From positions 31,093-95,092 of the forward strand of contig CANFKE010000010.1 of assembly GCA_947447465.1 (NCBI GenBank): a stretch of 64,000 bases of DNA. The letters run 5' to 3'. The notes below the pieces were generated by a model. The model made no database searches. It had not been told where the DNA came from and was given only the letters and a program-made list of their open reading frames with translations. The DNA is from Chitinophagaceae bacterium (lineage in GTDB: Bacteria; Bacteroidota; Bacteroidia; Chitinophagales; Chitinophagaceae). Shown here in pieces: positions 39,606-49,652 of this stretch. The translations under genes and the position numbers were made by a program. The first letter of the stretch is position 1. Each line of letters begins with the position of its first letter.

Positions 39606-40457
39606 ATGTCTTACCTCATAGCTGATAGCGGCTCCACTAAAACTGACTGGTGTTTACTCAAGAAAAATAAGAAACCTGTGCACTTCCATACACAAGGTAT
39701 CAACCCTTTTTTGCAGACACCCGAATCAATTGCTGCAATGTTGCAGGAGGAGTTGCCCGCTACTCTGCTCAAAGACATTCCCGATGCCATATACTACTAT
39801 GGTGCGGGTGCGGCCAGTAAGCCAAAGCAGGTATTGATGCAGGGCATACTGAGAAAACATTTTGGCGTCAAAAAGGTGGAAGTGCAGAGCGATATGATGG
39901 CTGCTGCGCATGCGCTTTGCGGTGATGAAAAAGGAATAGTATGCATACTGGGCACAGGTAGTTCATCTTGCTATTATGATGGCGAAAAGATCAAAGACCG
40001 CCAGCCATCTCTGGGTTACATTGCCGGAGACGAGGGTAGTGGTAACCACATGGGAAAGAGGGTATTGCAATACTTTACCTACGGCACTTTTGATACTCAG
40101 TTGATGATGGATTTTGAGATGCGCTTTGGCGGCGATATCGCTGAGATCGTAGATCGCCTCTACCATCAGCCATACCCCAACCGCTATCTGGCATCATTCG
40201 TTCCATTGCTCAAAGAGAACAGAGGTCACTACATGGTAGAGAATATCATTGAAGACTGTCTCAACGACTTCTTCCAGACCACTATTCTCAAATACCGTCA
40301 AAGCTGGAAAAAACCGCTATATTTCTCAGGTTCGGTAGCATTCATGTTCAGCGATGTCATACAAAGCCTTTGCGATCAGTACGAGCTGGAAGCAGGTAAG
40401 ATCGTTCAAAGCCCTATGGATGGACTTATTGCATATTACAAAGCCAAGTTGAAATAA
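39606..40457 (+). CDS. BadF/BadG-type ATPase / N-acetylglucosamine kinase-like
   Basis: LIADSGSTKTDWCLL, CILGTGSSSCYYDG, GYIAGDEGSGNHMGKRVL. Confidence 0.88.
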   Translation: MSYLIADSGSTKTDWCLLKKNKKPVHFHTQGINPFLQTPESIAAMLQEELPATLLKDIPDAIYYYGAGAASKPKQVLMQGILRKHFGVKKVEVQSDMMAAAHALCGDEKGIVCILGTGSSSCYYDGEKIKDRQPSLGYIAGDEGSGNHMGKRVLQYFTYGTFDTQLMMDFEMRFGGDIAEIVDRLYHQPYPNRYLASFVPLLKENRGHYMVENIIEDCLNDFFQTTILKYRQSWKKPLYFSGSVAFMFSDVIQSLCDQYELEAGKIVQSPMDGLIAYYKAKLK

Positions 40458-40657
40458 CTAACCTATAGCTTCCTGCCTGCCACCAATAAGACCTCACCGG
40501 CTACTAACACCACACCGCCGGCATATGTTGGCTATTCCATATGGTTATACTCTTCTTTATCTAAATATCATACATCCGGAAGTAGCTTTACATCTGTACT
40601 GCATATAAATGTAGATACATGTAGTTTCCTTAATTTTGCACTGTATTCTAACTAAAA

Positions 40658-41233
40658 ATGAAAATGACAAAACAAGCAAATACCAATGGCCCGGTAATAG
40701 ACGTTATCCGCAATAGATGGAGCCCTCGCTCTTACTCATCAAGGCAGATAACCCCGGCAGATATGAACACTATTCTTGAGGCGGCAAGTTGGGCACCCAG
40801 TGCCAGCAATGAGCAACCCTGGGAATACTATTATGCATTTAACGGTACAGAGGGTTTTCAGAAACTCCATGATGGTTTGGTTCCCTTTAATCAGACATGG
40901 GCAAAGAACGCCGCTGTATTGGTGGCCGCTGTAGCGCGCAAGAACTTTGCTGCCAATGGCAATAGCAATAATTGGGCTCAGCATGATCTCGGTATGGCCA
41001 ATGCCACATTGTTCCTGCAGGCATCTGCTATGGATATTCATGCGCATGGCATGGGCGGTTTTGACAGCCACATCATCTCATTGGCTCTGGATCTGGGCGA
41101 AGACAAAGAATTGGTATGTATGATCGCTCTCGGCTATCTCGATGAAGCTGACAAGCTGGCTGAGCCATACAGAACACGTGAACTGGCTCCGAGAGAAAGA
41201 AAGCCTTTAGCTGACTTCGCTAAACAGATATAA
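40658..41233 (+). CDS. Nitroreductase family protein
   Basis: RNRWSPRSYSSRQITPADMNTILEAASWAPSASNEQPWEYY. Confidence 0.92.
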   Translation: MKMTKQANTNGPVIDVIRNRWSPRSYSSRQITPADMNTILEAASWAPSASNEQPWEYYYAFNGTEGFQKLHDGLVPFNQTWAKNAAVLVAAVARKNFAANGNSNNWAQHDLGMANATLFLQASAMDIHAHGMGGFDSHIISLALDLGEDKELVCMIALGYLDEADKLAEPYRTRELAPRERKPLADFAKQI

Positions 41234-41235
41234 TT

Positions 41236-41571
41236 ATGTTGCAGATATTGGTGGTCGCCAACAATGAGGAGGTGTTACAGAAAATGCTGGGCATTATAGC
41301 CACAGAAGAAGACTGGCATGCAGAGGGCGCCAACGATGATGAACGGGCAATAGAACTATTCCACAATCATCAGCACGATCTGGTAATTCTTTCTGGTATT
41401 GACCCTAAGGTTGAGACCAAATTAAAAGCGATAGTTACCCGTATATATCCGCAGGTAAATATCTTATTATATGCCGGTGGTGACGACTGGTTCCTAAAAG
41501 CACAGATCAATACTATAATGGGTATGAATGATGAGGATCTTCCAGTAATGGACAACCCTTTCAGACCGTAG
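41236..41571 (+). CDS. Receiver-like protein lacking canonical phosphoacceptor residues
   Basis: MLQILVVANNEEVLQKMLGIIATEEDWHAEGANDDERAIELFHNHQHDLVILSGI. Confidence 0.6.
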   Translation: MLQILVVANNEEVLQKMLGIIATEEDWHAEGANDDERAIELFHNHQHDLVILSGIDPKVETKLKAIVTRIYPQVNILLYAGGDDWFLKAQINTIMGMNDEDLPVMDNPFRP

Positions 41572-41590
41572 TTAAGTTATCATATACAAA

Positions 41591-41620
41591 TGCCCTGAGT
41601 ACAATAAAATACTCAGGGCA
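41591..41620. terminator. Bidirectional terminator
   Basis: TGCCCTGAGTA-CAATAAAA-TACTCAGGGCA between convergent genes. Confidence 0.8.
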
Positions 41621-41646
41621 TATTGATAACAACTTCAGGAATAATA

Positions 41647-42957
41647 TTATGCTACGACCTCACCTTCCAGATCATAGTCGAACGCTTTGGTAATGCGTAC
41701 ATTGACGAAATCACCAATAGGTAATGCCTTTTTACTTTCTATAACTACTTCATTATCTACTTCTACACTATCAAATTCTGTACGGGCAAGGTAGCGTCCG
41801 GCTTCTTTTTTATCAATGATCACCTTAAATACTTTACCTACTTTTTCCTGGTTCTTTTCCAAAGATATTTCCTGCTGTACCTCCATTATTTCCTGCGCAC
41901 GTTCTTCTTTTTCCTCTGCAGAAATATTATCTGTCAGGCCATATGCCGAGGTGTTTTCTTCATGCGAGTAGGTGAAGATACCAACACGGTCCAAACGCTC
42001 TTCTTCAAGGAAATTTTTTAGGTCTTCAACGTCATCTCGAGTTTCACCCGGGAATCCGGTAATAAGGGTAGTGCGGATACAAATGCCCGGAACACGATCG
42101 CGAACATTGGCCAGTAATTCAGTAATGTCCTTGCGGGTTATCTGGCGTTTCATTGCGGTAAGCATGTTGTCAGATATATGTTGCAAAGGCATATCCAGAT
42201 AGTTGCAAATGTTCTCTCTTTCACGCATCACATCTAAAACATCCAGCGGGAATTTATGAGGGTACGCATAGTGCAAACGGATCCACGTCAGGCCCGGTAC
42301 ATCGCTCAAGTGTTTCAGCAGTTCAGATAATGCACGTTTCTTGTAGATATCAAGGCCGTAATAAGTCAGCTCCTGTGCTATTAGCATGATCTCCTTTACG
42401 CCCATGCTCACCAATCTTTTTGCTTCGGCCACTACTTCTTCAATAGTTTTAGAAACGTGCCCGCCGCGCATAAGTGGAATGGCACAGAAAGAACAGGTAC
42501 GGTTGCAACCTTCAGATATCTTAAGATAAGCGTAATGTTTTGGCGTAGCCAGCATACGTTCACCAATAAGTTCCGCTTTGTAGTCGGCATTGAATTGTTT
42601 CATCATCAATGGTAATTCCATTGTTCCGAACCATGCATCTACCTCCGGTATTTCGTTCATCAGGTCGTTGCGGTAACGCTCGCTGAGGCATCCTGTAACA
42701 TAGACCTTATCCAGCTTACCACTGCGCTTCAGGTCCACTTGCTCCAGAATGGTGTTTACGCTTTCTTCTTTTGCCTTATCTATAAAGCCACAGGTATTCA
42801 CCACCACTATATTGTGGTCCAGTTTACGGTTCTCATGCACAGATTCAATGCCATTTGCCTTCAACTGTCCGCTAAACACCTCACTGTCCACCATGTTCTT
42901 AGAGCAGCCCAGTGTTATGATGTTTACCTTATCTTTTTTTAAAGTTCTTGCCTTCAT
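41647..42957 (-). CDS. rimO: Ribosomal protein S12 methylthiotransferase
   Basis: NIITLGCSKNMVDSEVF, SEGCNRTCSFCAIPLMRG, C-terminal TRAM. Confidence 0.97.
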   Translation of the reverse strand: MKARTLKKDKVNIITLGCSKNMVDSEVFSGQLKANGIESVHENRKLDHNIVVVNTCGFIDKAKEESVNTILEQVDLKRSGKLDKVYVTGCLSERYRNDLMNEIPEVDAWFGTMELPLMMKQFNADYKAELIGERMLATPKHYAYLKISEGCNRTCSFCAIPLMRGGHVSKTIEEVVAEAKRLVSMGVKEIMLIAQELTYYGLDIYKKRALSELLKHLSDVPGLTWIRLHYAYPHKFPLDVLDVMRERENICNYLDMPLQHISDNMLTAMKRQITRKDITELLANVRDRVPGICIRTTLITGFPGETRDDVEDLKNFLEEERLDRVGIFTYSHEENTSAYGLTDNISAEEKEERAQEIMEVQQEISLEKNQEKVGKVFKVIIDKKEAGRYLARTEFDSVEVDNEVVIESKKALPIGDFVNVRITKAFDYDLEGEVVA

Positions 42958-43079
42958 TATTAGGTCTTAAGTTGCAAGTATGTAGTTGCAGATATTACTA
43001 CATCATACTTACAGGTTAATATTTAACATTCTTTGCACCAGGTCATTCTGTCTGCTATGTACTAACACTATTCAACTGC

Positions 43080-44405
43080 TTATTTCTGTCTCATAAAGAT
43101 ACGAACCGGCACCCCGCTGAATTTGAAGTGGCTGCGTATCTTGTTCTCGAGGAAGTTTTCGTAAGGTTTTTTGATAGAATCCGGGTGGTTGCAATAGAAG
43201 GCAAATGATGGCACATGCGTAGGTACCTGCTGCACAAACTTGATCTTTACTGCATATCCGCGAGTCATTGGCGGCGGGAAATTCTCTATTTCCTTCAGCA
43301 TGATCTCATTCAGCACAGATGTAGCAACACGTCTTGTACGGTTCTCAAACACTTCCAATGCTTTTTCCATACCCTGGAATATACGCGTCTTTTCAGATGC
43401 GGATACAAAAACTACCGGGAAGTCTGTAAACGGAGCCATACGCTCCTTGAGCATTTTTTCGTAGTCGCGGGCTGTGTTGGTCTCTTTAGGAACAAGGTCC
43501 CATTTGTTGACCAGAACAACAACGCCTTTACCTTTTCTTGTAGCCAGACTGAATATACTTACATCTTGTGCAGTTACACCAACACTGGCATCTATCAGCA
43601 TCATACATACATCTGCTTCATCCATGGCACGTATTGCACGAATAACGGAGTAGAATTCCAGATCTTCATGTACATTCTTTTTCTTACGGATACCAGCAGT
43701 ATCAATGAGCATGAACTCTTTACCAAAAAGCTTGTAGTGGGTATGTATGGTGTCGCGGGTAGTTCCTGCAACATCAGACACTATAGTACGCTCCTGATTG
43801 ATGAGCGCATTGAGTAACGTAGATTTTCCTGCATTAGGCTGACCAATGATAGCGAACTTGGGCAATGGGTTGCCCTCTTCATCCAGCTTCTCGGTAGGCT
43901 CTTCATCTGTTTTTATATGAGATACTACTTCATCCAGCAATTCACCACTACCACTACCTGAAATAGAGGAGATCATAAACGTATTATCGAAGCCTAAAGA
44001 GTAGAATTCTGTAGCGTACAATGCTCTTTCGGGATTATCCACTTTATTTACGACCAGCAGTACCGGTTTTGTAGAGCGTCTGAGCAGATCAGCCATGTCC
44101 TGATCCTGCCCTGTGATACCTGTTGTTGTATCGCAGACGAATAATATCAGATCGGCCTCATCAACAGCAATATGTACTTGCTTGCGTATCTCACGTTCAA
44201 ATACATCGTCAGATTTGCTTACGAATCCTCCTGTGTCTATAACATTGAATACTTTTCCATTCCAGTCGGCAATACCGTACTGGCGATCGCGGGTTACACC
44301 GCTCACATCATCAACAATAGCCTTGCGCTGTTCTAACAAGCGATTGAATAAAGTTGACTTACCAACATTGGGCCTTCCTACTATTGCAACTGTAAAACCA
44401 GACAT
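43080..44405 (-). CDS. der: Ribosome biogenesis GTPase Der
   Basis: Two G domains: GRPNVGKSTLFNRL and GQPNAGKSTLLNAL; KH-like C-terminus. Confidence 0.97.
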   Translation of the reverse strand: MSGFTVAIVGRPNVGKSTLFNRLLEQRKAIVDDVSGVTRDRQYGIADWNGKVFNVIDTGGFVSKSDDVFEREIRKQVHIAVDEADLILFVCDTTTGITGQDQDMADLLRRSTKPVLLVVNKVDNPERALYATEFYSLGFDNTFMISSISGSGSGELLDEVVSHIKTDEEPTEKLDEEGNPLPKFAIIGQPNAGKSTLLNALINQERTIVSDVAGTTRDTIHTHYKLFGKEFMLIDTAGIRKKKNVHEDLEFYSVIRAIRAMDEADVCMMLIDASVGVTAQDVSIFSLATRKGKGVVVLVNKWDLVPKETNTARDYEKMLKERMAPFTDFPVVFVSASEKTRIFQGMEKALEVFENRTRRVATSVLNEIMLKEIENFPPPMTRGYAVKIKFVQQVPTHVPSFAFYCNHPDSIKKPYENFLENKIRSHFKFSGVPVRIFMRQK

Positions 44406-44430
44406 TTAATTAAAATTTAATTTAAGGGTG

Positions 44431-44438
44431 CAAAGGTA
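44431..44438 (-). promoter_or_regulatory. -7 box TACCTTTG for der
   Basis: CAAAGGTA on + strand upstream of der. Confidence 0.5.
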
Positions 44439-44640
44439 CGGCTAATAACTGGTATAAAAAGGCTTTAAGGTTTAATTGTGATAATGTGTATCTCTTACCA
44501 GAAATTGGTATAAACTAAATTCATTCGTGCTACAGATAAGTACATCAAATAATATTGATGAAAACATTGAATATCGGTATGGATCTTCATCTGTTTTAAT
44601 ACATTTAGTACTCTATCAATTATCTTGATATACACCTACC

Positions 44641-44953
44641 ATGAAGCTTAAATTTCTAATGATTGCCATTTTATTATTGCAGTTTCCGACATTGGCTTCA
44701 AAGACTCGGAGAATGAGAATGTTTACAATTCAGTAGAAAACTGTATAGAGATAAAGGTGTAAGTTTTCGCATCATATCCGATCATGATGGATTCTTGCTT
44801 GAAATCGATATTTGGTCTGAAAAGATTCGTAACACTTGTGTACATAATATAGTTGAAGGTATTACGAATCCTTTTGGGTTCTTCGGAATATGGCATCAGC
44901 TTTCAAAATTGACCTACTCATTCAGCCATTCTATCCTTTCAAGTAATTGCTGA
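44641..44953 (+). pseudogene. Fragmented small secreted protein gene
   Basis: MKLKFLMIAILLLQFPTLA (frame 1), GFKDSENENVYNSVE (frame 3), KLYRDKGVSFRIISDHDGFLLEIDIWSEKIRNTC...SSNC* (frame 2). Confidence 0.55.
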
Positions 44954-45222
44954 TAAGAAGTTTCGGAGGAGACACCATATCCGGTTACTAATACACCTTT
45001 TATACCTTCTCTTGATATCATTACATAAACAGCAGATTCTTCATCAGGGTCTGAATCACCCTCATACCTATATACATCTACAATCTTCAGTTCTTCCGGC
45101 ATATATATTCCACCGGTGTAACTGATACCATCCTCTTTAAAGCTGAAATGGTTAGTGTAACCTTGTCCCTTAAATACTTCCAGTGCTTCAGCAACCGGTC
45201 CGTAATGAACTTGTTTTTCCAT
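44914..45222 (-). CDS. Small conserved Bacteroidota protein (type sometimes labelled phosphoribosylpyrophosphate synthetase)
   Basis: 102 aa; VYRYEGDSDPDEESAVYVMISREGIKGVLVTGYGV. Confidence 0.65.
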   Translation of the reverse strand: MEKQVHYGPVAEALEVFKGQGYTNHFSFKEDGISYTGGIYMPEELKIVDVYRYEGDSDPDEESAVYVMISREGIKGVLVTGYGVSSETSYQQLLERIEWLNE

Positions 45223-45346
45223 GTTGGTACGTTTAGAGTAGGATACTAAAGTTACGGTATTTAAGAAAGGTTACAATTAAGGTCTGACACAATTTTTATA
45301 TAAAAAAAATATATGGCATTAACTCAATAAAATAAAGGGCATAAAA

Positions 45347-45368
45347 AAAGACGTGATAAACACGTCTT
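45347..45368 (-). terminator. csp terminator
   Basis: AAGACGTG-ATAAA-CACGTCTT with T-run on the minus strand. Confidence 0.8.
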
Positions 45369-45390
45369 ACAATGAGTAGTGAGCTGTAAA

Positions 45391-45582
45391 TTATAGTAAA
45401 GTGACGTTTACTGCATTTAAACCCTTCTTTCCATTCTGGACTTCGAAAGACACTCTGTCTTTCTCACGGATCTTATTAACTAGACCTGATACGTGCACAA
45501 AAATGTCCGGACCTCCGTTTGACGGTGTAATAAAACCAAATCCCTTAGTTTCATTAAAAAATTTTACTGTACCTTCTTGCAT
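45391..45582 (-). CDS. Cold-shock protein
   Basis: MQEGTVKFFNETKGFGFITPSNGGPDIFVHVSGL; ORF track start 45615, internal M at 45582 preferred. Confidence 0.95.
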   Translation of the reverse strand: MQEGTVKFFNETKGFGFITPSNGGPDIFVHVSGLVNKIREKDRVSFEVQNGKKGLNAVNVTLL

Positions 45583-45876
45583 TGTAATGTGGTATAAAAA
45601 ATTAGCAATAACCAAAGCTACAAACTTTTTGAAAAAAAAATAATTTTATACACTTTTTTTTTCGGTATATGGAAATGCCGGTTAACACACTATTTAGATT
45701 GTTCTGTACACTAATTATTGATCTATCAGTTTGTTATATATTTTGTTAATCAGAACATTTTATTTAATAAATAATTCATATATTTGTGGGTGTCTATTAC
45801 TCAAATTAAATGCTCCTTTTGCCTTTTCAAAATTGAGTCCATTTGTAATCTGTAGCTGTTTTAGTATTCTTTTACC

Positions 45877-46194
45877 ATGGAATTTTCAAAACTATCTACT
45901 TATGAAAAACAAGTGATCAATAAGATCATACCGTTATTTGATATACAAGCGGTGAGCATTCCTTTGCACATATGTATCATCAATATTATCTATAGTGACA
46001 ATAAAGAGTTACTGGATAATAAGGAACTATCTCATCGTTTGGTAGGTGATATTGTAGCCAATGTTACACAGAATATAATAGATTTTTTGAAAGAAAATGG
46101 CTTTATCAGTAAGCGCGCTGATGGCAGTTATGCTTTGCAGGAAGAAGGTGAATTACTTCTGGAGGCAGGAAGTCTTGAGAACTATTTTAGTTGA
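45877..46194 (+). CDS. Hypothetical protein (winged-helix-like)
   Basis: 105-aa ORF, ENGFISKRADGSYALQEEGELLLEAGSL. Confidence 0.55.
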   Translation: MEFSKLSTYEKQVINKIIPLFDIQAVSIPLHICIINIIYSDNKELLDNKELSHRLVGDIVANVTQNIIDFLKENGFISKRADGSYALQEEGELLLEAGSLENYFS

Positions 46195-46307
46195 TATTTA
46201 CTAAGTAACAACGCTTTAAATATACTTGCTTTGAGTGTATCTACAAGCTGATAAAAAATAGTAGCCTTAATATATCCAATACCCATACAGTTTACTAATT
46301 TAGGAGC

Positions 46308-47375
46308 ATGCCCAATAAAATAATTCGTTTACTATTCAGCTCCTTATTTGTTCTGATTTTCTCCGGTGCTCATGCGCAAATTCATGCCCGTTTTGCAGAT
46401 AGCCTGATGATACAATATGAAGTTCCCGAGTTGGCCTATGCGGTCATATCTTCAGACAGCGTGCTGGAAATGAGTGTTGGGGGTATCACTAAGATTCATA
46501 CAGACAGACACGCCTGTCTCAATGATCGATTCAGAATAGGGTCAAATACCAAAACGATAACTACATTCATAGCTGCTGAATTGGTGAAAAAGGGTCTTAT
46601 CAATTGGAATAGCAGATTGATAGATGTATGTCCGGATCTGAAACAGTACTGCAAGAGTGATTATGTTGATCTGACCTTATTACAGCTATTATCATTCCGG
46701 TCTAAATTGTTAAGTTGGACCTATACAAATGCAGCGCCACCTTCGATCTCCAACAATGTTCCTGAGGAGGAGCAACGCTATCAATTTATTCGCTGGGCAT
46801 TACAACAGCCACCTGCGGCCAACAACAAGGGATTTAGTTTCAGTAATCCTGGATACGTAGTAGCGGGTCTCATGTTGGAACGAGTATCAGGAAAGTTATA
46901 TAAAGACCTTGTTGCGGATCTTGGCAAAAGACTGGACATTAGTTTCGGATTCGGAGCACCTAATTTATCTGATTCATTACAGCCATGGGGGCATAATGCC
47001 GATCTTATTCCTGAACCTCCGACAGAAAATCCTAAGCTTAATTGGCTTTTGCCTGCAGGAAATGTAAATGTGTCATTACCAGACTATATAAAGTATATTC
47101 AATTACATCTTAAAGGACTAAGAGGGCAAAGTAATTTGCTGAGCCGGAAGGAATTTGAATTCCTGCATTATGGATTACCTGAGTTTGCCCTGGGATGGTT
47201 CTGGAATGAAACAAAAGGACATAAGTTATCTAACCATACCGGCAATCCCGGTACATTCTTATCGGAAGTAGTAATAGACAGCGATAATAACAGAGCCTAT
47301 ATATTATTTGCCAATGCACAAACCGAAAATACGATCGAGGCATTTGATGTATTATTGACCGCGCTGATGAAATAA
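46308..47375 (+). CDS. Serine hydrolase (beta-lactamase class C family)
   Basis: Signal peptide; FRIGSNTKTITTFIAAEL (SxxK), FSFSNPGYVVAGLMLE (YxN-like), HTGNPGTF. Confidence 0.9.
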   Translation: MPNKIIRLLFSSLFVLIFSGAHAQIHARFADSLMIQYEVPELAYAVISSDSVLEMSVGGITKIHTDRHACLNDRFRIGSNTKTITTFIAAELVKKGLINWNSRLIDVCPDLKQYCKSDYVDLTLLQLLSFRSKLLSWTYTNAAPPSISNNVPEEEQRYQFIRWALQQPPAANNKGFSFSNPGYVVAGLMLERVSGKLYKDLVADLGKRLDISFGFGAPNLSDSLQPWGHNADLIPEPPTENPKLNWLLPAGNVNVSLPDYIKYIQLHLKGLRGQSNLLSRKEFEFLHYGLPEFALGWFWNETKGHKLSNHTGNPGTFLSEVVIDSDNNRAYILFANAQTENTIEAFDVLLTALMK

Positions 47376-47504
47376 TGCTGCAATCCACAGCTTACAAATG
47401 CTCAACGAATAACAAACAAAAAGTTATACAGATTGGTGGATAAGTAGCATAATTATTGTTTCAGGGTATGCAATAATTTCACATAAACACATTTCTCTTA
47501 GTTT

Positions 47505-47960
47505 ATGAAAGTAATGATCATCATGGGGTCTCAGACCGACGACAATGTAATGCAGGAATGCAGCAAATGGCTAAACTGGTTTGGCATTGAAAACACAATG
47601 ATTGTAGCATCTGCGCATCGCAATCCTGACAAAGTAAGGGAATTGATGGTAACCGCGAAAGACAACGGATATGGCGCAATAGTAGCGGCAGCGGGTATGG
47701 CAGCAGCACTTCCGGGAGTTTGCGCTGCATACACTTCATTGCCTGTACTTGGTGTTCCGTTGGATGGTGGATTACCGGGTGGTATCGATGCACTTTACAG
47801 CATTGTACAAATGCCTGCAGGCTTGCCGGTAGGCACTCTGGCAGTTGGCAAAGCAGGTGCTCGCAATGCGGCTGTATTATGCGCCAGAATGTTTGCCCTA
47901 TCTGATGCTGCTATGGCTAATAAGTTGGAAGAGTTCAAAGCCAATGAATATCGTATCTAG
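47505..47960 (+). CDS. purE: AIR carboxylase (PurE) family protein
   Basis: MGSQTDDNVMQ, VASAHRNPDKV, LYSIVQMPAGLPVGTLAVGKAGARNAAVLCARM. Confidence 0.85.
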   Translation: MKVMIIMGSQTDDNVMQECSKWLNWFGIENTMIVASAHRNPDKVRELMVTAKDNGYGAIVAAAGMAAALPGVCAAYTSLPVLGVPLDGGLPGGIDALYSIVQMPAGLPVGTLAVGKAGARNAAVLCARMFALSDAAMANKLEEFKANEYRI

Positions 47961-48047
47961 TTGCTTTGTTAAAATGGTAACTAACAGATAATAATACCTG
48001 TTAGCGCACGTTTCGTATTTTTATTAACGAACTAAAATATCTGCACC

Positions 48048-49067
48048 TTGACTGAAGCCATCATTAACCTCGAGACAGTTAATCCCATTGAGTTTTTCGG
48101 GATCAACAACAGTAAGTTTGAAATACTGAAGCGCAAATTTCCTTTGCTTAAGCTCTTATCAAGAGGTACCCAGATCAAACTATCAGGGCAACCCGATGAG
48201 GTAAATGCTGCACAGGCTAAGATAGCGCAGGTAATTCAGTTCCTTGAACGAAACGGACACATGTCTGAGAACTACTTCTCCAAAATATTAGGCGATGACG
48301 AAAGTGACGGAGCTCCGGCAGAAGACGTGGTCGCTAATGATATATTGGTTTTCGGTCCTAATGGAAAAGTAGTAAGAGCCAAGACTGCTAATCAGAAAGC
48401 AATGGCTGCCGCCTGTGAAAAGAATGACATCATTTTCGCTATTGGACCAGCAGGTACAGGTAAGACTTACACAGCAGTAGCTTTAGCTGTAAGGGCTCTG
48501 AAAAACAAAACTGTACGTAAGATCATTCTTACCCGTCCGGCAGTAGAAGCAGGTGAAAACCTGGGCTTTTTGCCCGGTGATCTGAAGGAAAAGATCGATC
48601 CATATCTGCGACCGCTATATGATGCACTGGATGATATGATACCCAGCGATAAGCTGAATTATTATATGACCAATCGAATCATAGAGATTGCACCATTGGC
48701 ATATATGCGCGGACGAACGTTGGATAATGCATTCATCATTCTTGATGAAGCACAAAACACCACTGACCTGCAGATCAAGATGTTCCTCACACGTATTGGT
48801 CCTTCTGCAAAGGCAGTTATCACCGGTGATATGACCCAGGTAGATTTACCTAAGAACCAGAAGTCGGGCCTTATCAAAGCATCGAGAATACTACGTAATA
48901 TAGATGGTATCGCTTACATCCAGCTAGATGAAGCCGATGTGGTTCGTCACAGATTGGTTAAGGCGATCATACGTGCTTATGACAAGGACCAGGAGCGGGA
49001 AGATGAAGCAGAGGAAAAGAGAAAGAACCATAAGTTTGAGCCTACTCCGCAGCAGGATAAGCCATAA
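48048..49067 (+). CDS. phoH: PhoH family protein (ATPase); TTG start
   Basis: FAIGPAGTGKTYTAVALAV, LTRPAVEAGENLGFLPGDLKEKIDPYLRPLYD. Confidence 0.95.
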   Translation: MTEAIINLETVNPIEFFGINNSKFEILKRKFPLLKLLSRGTQIKLSGQPDEVNAAQAKIAQVIQFLERNGHMSENYFSKILGDDESDGAPAEDVVANDILVFGPNGKVVRAKTANQKAMAAACEKNDIIFAIGPAGTGKTYTAVALAVRALKNKTVRKIILTRPAVEAGENLGFLPGDLKEKIDPYLRPLYDALDDMIPSDKLNYYMTNRIIEIAPLAYMRGRTLDNAFIILDEAQNTTDLQIKMFLTRIGPSAKAVITGDMTQVDLPKNQKSGLIKASRILRNIDGIAYIQLDEADVVRHRLVKAIIRAYDKDQEREDEAEEKRKNHKFEPTPQQDKP

Positions 49068-49089
49068 CTGGTTAATGTTATTATAACAG

Positions 49090-49123
49090 AAACAGCCTCT
49101 TGATGATAGTCAGGAGGCTGTTT
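49090..49123 (+). terminator. phoH terminator
   Basis: AAACAGCCTCTTGA-TGATA-GTCAGGAGGCTGTTT. Confidence 0.8.
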
Positions 49124-49150
49124 CAATTTATGGTTGTCAACAAGATATAA

Positions 49151-49534
49151 TTATTTTTTAAACTTCTCGTCGTAGTAAGGACCGTAGTTGATGAAGATCT
49201 CTTCGCCCTTAGCTATAGGACGGAGTGCGGTAATGCTCAGTTCATTATTGAATTCAGACATGCCTTCATACTCTAGTAGTTCATATTTTGCATTAGGTAC
49301 AATGTTGTGGTTGTAAATAGAACCATATCCCAACGCAAGCATGGAGCTTCTGCCTGTATAGTCAAAGATGTAGTTCATCAACAGGGTCTTGCTGATATGA
49401 GCATCGTCTTTTTTGTCAAAAATCAGAATAGGGCAATTCTCGATCACCTCGTCTTGCTTAATGGCAGCAGAAGCAAATACTCCTCTGCCTGCTCCAGGTA
49501 ATCCTGATTGTCCAACGTAAATTTTTTTGCCCAT
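49151..49534 (-). CDS. SET domain-containing protein
   Basis: GRGVFASAAIKQDEVIENCPIL...SIYNHNIVPNAKYE...EIFINYGPYYD. Confidence 0.88.
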   Translation of the reverse strand: MGKKIYVGQSGLPGAGRGVFASAAIKQDEVIENCPILIFDKKDDAHISKTLLMNYIFDYTGRSSMLALGYGSIYNHNIVPNAKYELLEYEGMSEFNNELSITALRPIAKGEEIFINYGPYYDEKFKK

Positions 49535-49652
49535 ACTGGTTTCTATTGTTCGTTTTAATTTTCTGTTCGGCTTGACAGATATGCCAAACGGAGCGCAAGA
49601 TAAAATTTATTAATTTACATTAGCAATAAATTCCTGAAAAGGTATCCAGTAA

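Noticed and set aside
43215-43817. 200-aa plus-strand ORF
   Set aside because: Antisense to der; no start-region signals.
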